Source of the DNA: an uncultured Pseudomonadota bacterium
GTDB taxonomy: Bacteria; Myxococcota_A; UBA796; GCA-2862545
Direction: 5' to 3'
Assembly: GCA_913061235.1 (NCBI GenBank)
Contig: CAJXTB010000010.1
Coordinates: forward strand, 124,001-188,000
DNA length: 64,000 nt
Positions 63,428 through 64,000 of the stretch are shown here, piece after piece; the stretch's first letter is position 1, and every line of letters begins with the position of its first letter. A program made the translations under genes and the position numbers. A model generated the notes under the pieces. The model had not been told where the DNA came from. It ran no database searches and saw only the letters and a list, made by a program, of their open reading frames with translations.

Positions 63428-63859
63428 TGGGGCGATTTGTAGCACGGGTTTCTCCGGGTTGGAGCCGTTGTCTAGTGAGCCCCCCTGGCGCCCGCGCTTA
63501 CGGCTGATGACGTGACCGGATGTTCTCCTGTGGCAGCGAGTAACGCAGGACCTCTGTGGGGATGATGGCGAGTCCACTCACGTATTGAGTGCCCGGCCGT
63601 GGAATGCCGGGGAACCTCACATTCACGGCTCGAACCGACGGTCGTCGGCTGCCAACTTGCATCACACACCCATCCAGGCGGTCGCCAGAGTTCGATAATC
63701 GTTCAGTTTACCCGACCACCATTGACTGTTCAGCGGTTGTACGCAGCCGGAGAGTGTCTGGGGACGCAGTGCGCGGTAGCCGAGTGCAGGCTGTGGTGTT
63801 CCGCTGAAGGTGCGGGGAGTTTCTGGGCCGGCTCGCCCGCTACGGTGACGGGCGGCGCT
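63428..63859. other. intergenic stretch upstream of the AfsA-like operon
   Basis: No gene is supported. It should contain the promoter of the four-gene operon that starts with the AfsA-like gene. Open frames here are short and have poor composition. I see no clear repeats or terminator. Confidence 0.5.
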
Positions 63860-64000
63860 TTACTCACCGGCATCCGAACCCTGTGCATGGGCCGCAAACC
63901 GGCGCGGCTCCGATAGTGACCACACGAGCCACGAGACCCATCGCTCCCGGTTGCTCTCCGGCCCCGAACGAGCGCCAGCCTCAGCGAGAAGCCCGGCTGC
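63860..64000 (-). CDS. possible 3' end of a truncated gene at the window edge
   Basis: The minus strand has an open frame from the window edge for 46 residues to a TAA. It has plausible composition (for example RERWVSWLVWSLSEP) but no recognisable motif. It would be the C-terminus of a gene mostly outside the window. Weak support. Confidence 0.3.
   Translation of the reverse strand, partial: AAGLLAEAGARSGPESNRERWVSWLVWSLSEPRRFAAHAQGSDAGE

Noticed and set aside
63599-63916. 105-residue plus-strand ORF near the right edge
   Set aside because: No ribosome site, no motif, and composition unlike the neighbouring genes.

Overview
The window is high-GC bacterial DNA from a Gram-negative deltaproteobacterial lineage, most likely a Myxococcota or Bradymonadota-like organism. 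The pointers are many secreted proteins and lipoproteins with Asp/Thr-rich linkers, MopE-like Cys/Asp repeats, fibrinogen-type domains, giant repeat proteins, and a bacterial tricorn protease. This placement is an inference; no 16S or other phylogenetic marker was tested.

Bases 84-34624 look like resident chromosome. Housekeeping genes (moaC, a yihY-type gene, def, fmt) sit among cell-surface and envelope genes. These include two fibrinogen-like secreted proteins, a pirin, a secreted phospholipase D-type lipoprotein, an MBL hydrolase and a radical SAM protein. There is also a four-member family of paralogous membrane proteins (one member broken by an in-frame stop), an L-domain-type repeat lipoprotein, and a TPR protein behind a 1353-residue repetitive protein. 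Tricorn, a secreted hexapeptide-repeat protein, an esterase lipoprotein and a MopE-like lipoprotein complete this part.

Bases 34685-45815 are the most striking part. An intact tRNA-Pro(CGG) at 34685-34761 has its 3' half exactly duplicated (56 bp) at 45724-45779, and each copy is followed by its own intrinsic terminator. This is the signature of an element of about 11 kb integrated in the tRNA gene. The element carries a 2066-residue protein, an overlapping 289-residue partner, four paralogous small lipoproteins, and a perfect 26-bp inverted repeat over the start codon of one of them. It also holds a decayed zone with a helix-turn-helix remnant. I recognise no intact integrase. A degenerate third tRNA-end-plus-terminator at 35054-35112 suggests more than one insertion.

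Bases 46063-51273 hold a Zn-protease-like secreted protein, an unknown protein, and a lipoprotein translationally coupled to a radical SAM enzyme. Bases 51320-63427 form a lipid-oriented region. It has a PlsC acyltransferase with a zinc ribbon, then a minus-strand operon (sulfotransferase, lipoprotein, broken metal-dependent hydrolase, acyl desaturase, two fatty-acid-hydroxylase/sterol-desaturase proteins). An RND/MMPL exporter is divergent from it. A second minus-strand operon encodes an AfsA-like hotdog protein, an amidohydrolase, an acyltransferase and an atypical NAD(P)-epimerase. Together these look like a pathway that makes, modifies and exports an unusual lipid. The window ends in what may be the 3' end of another minus-strand gene.
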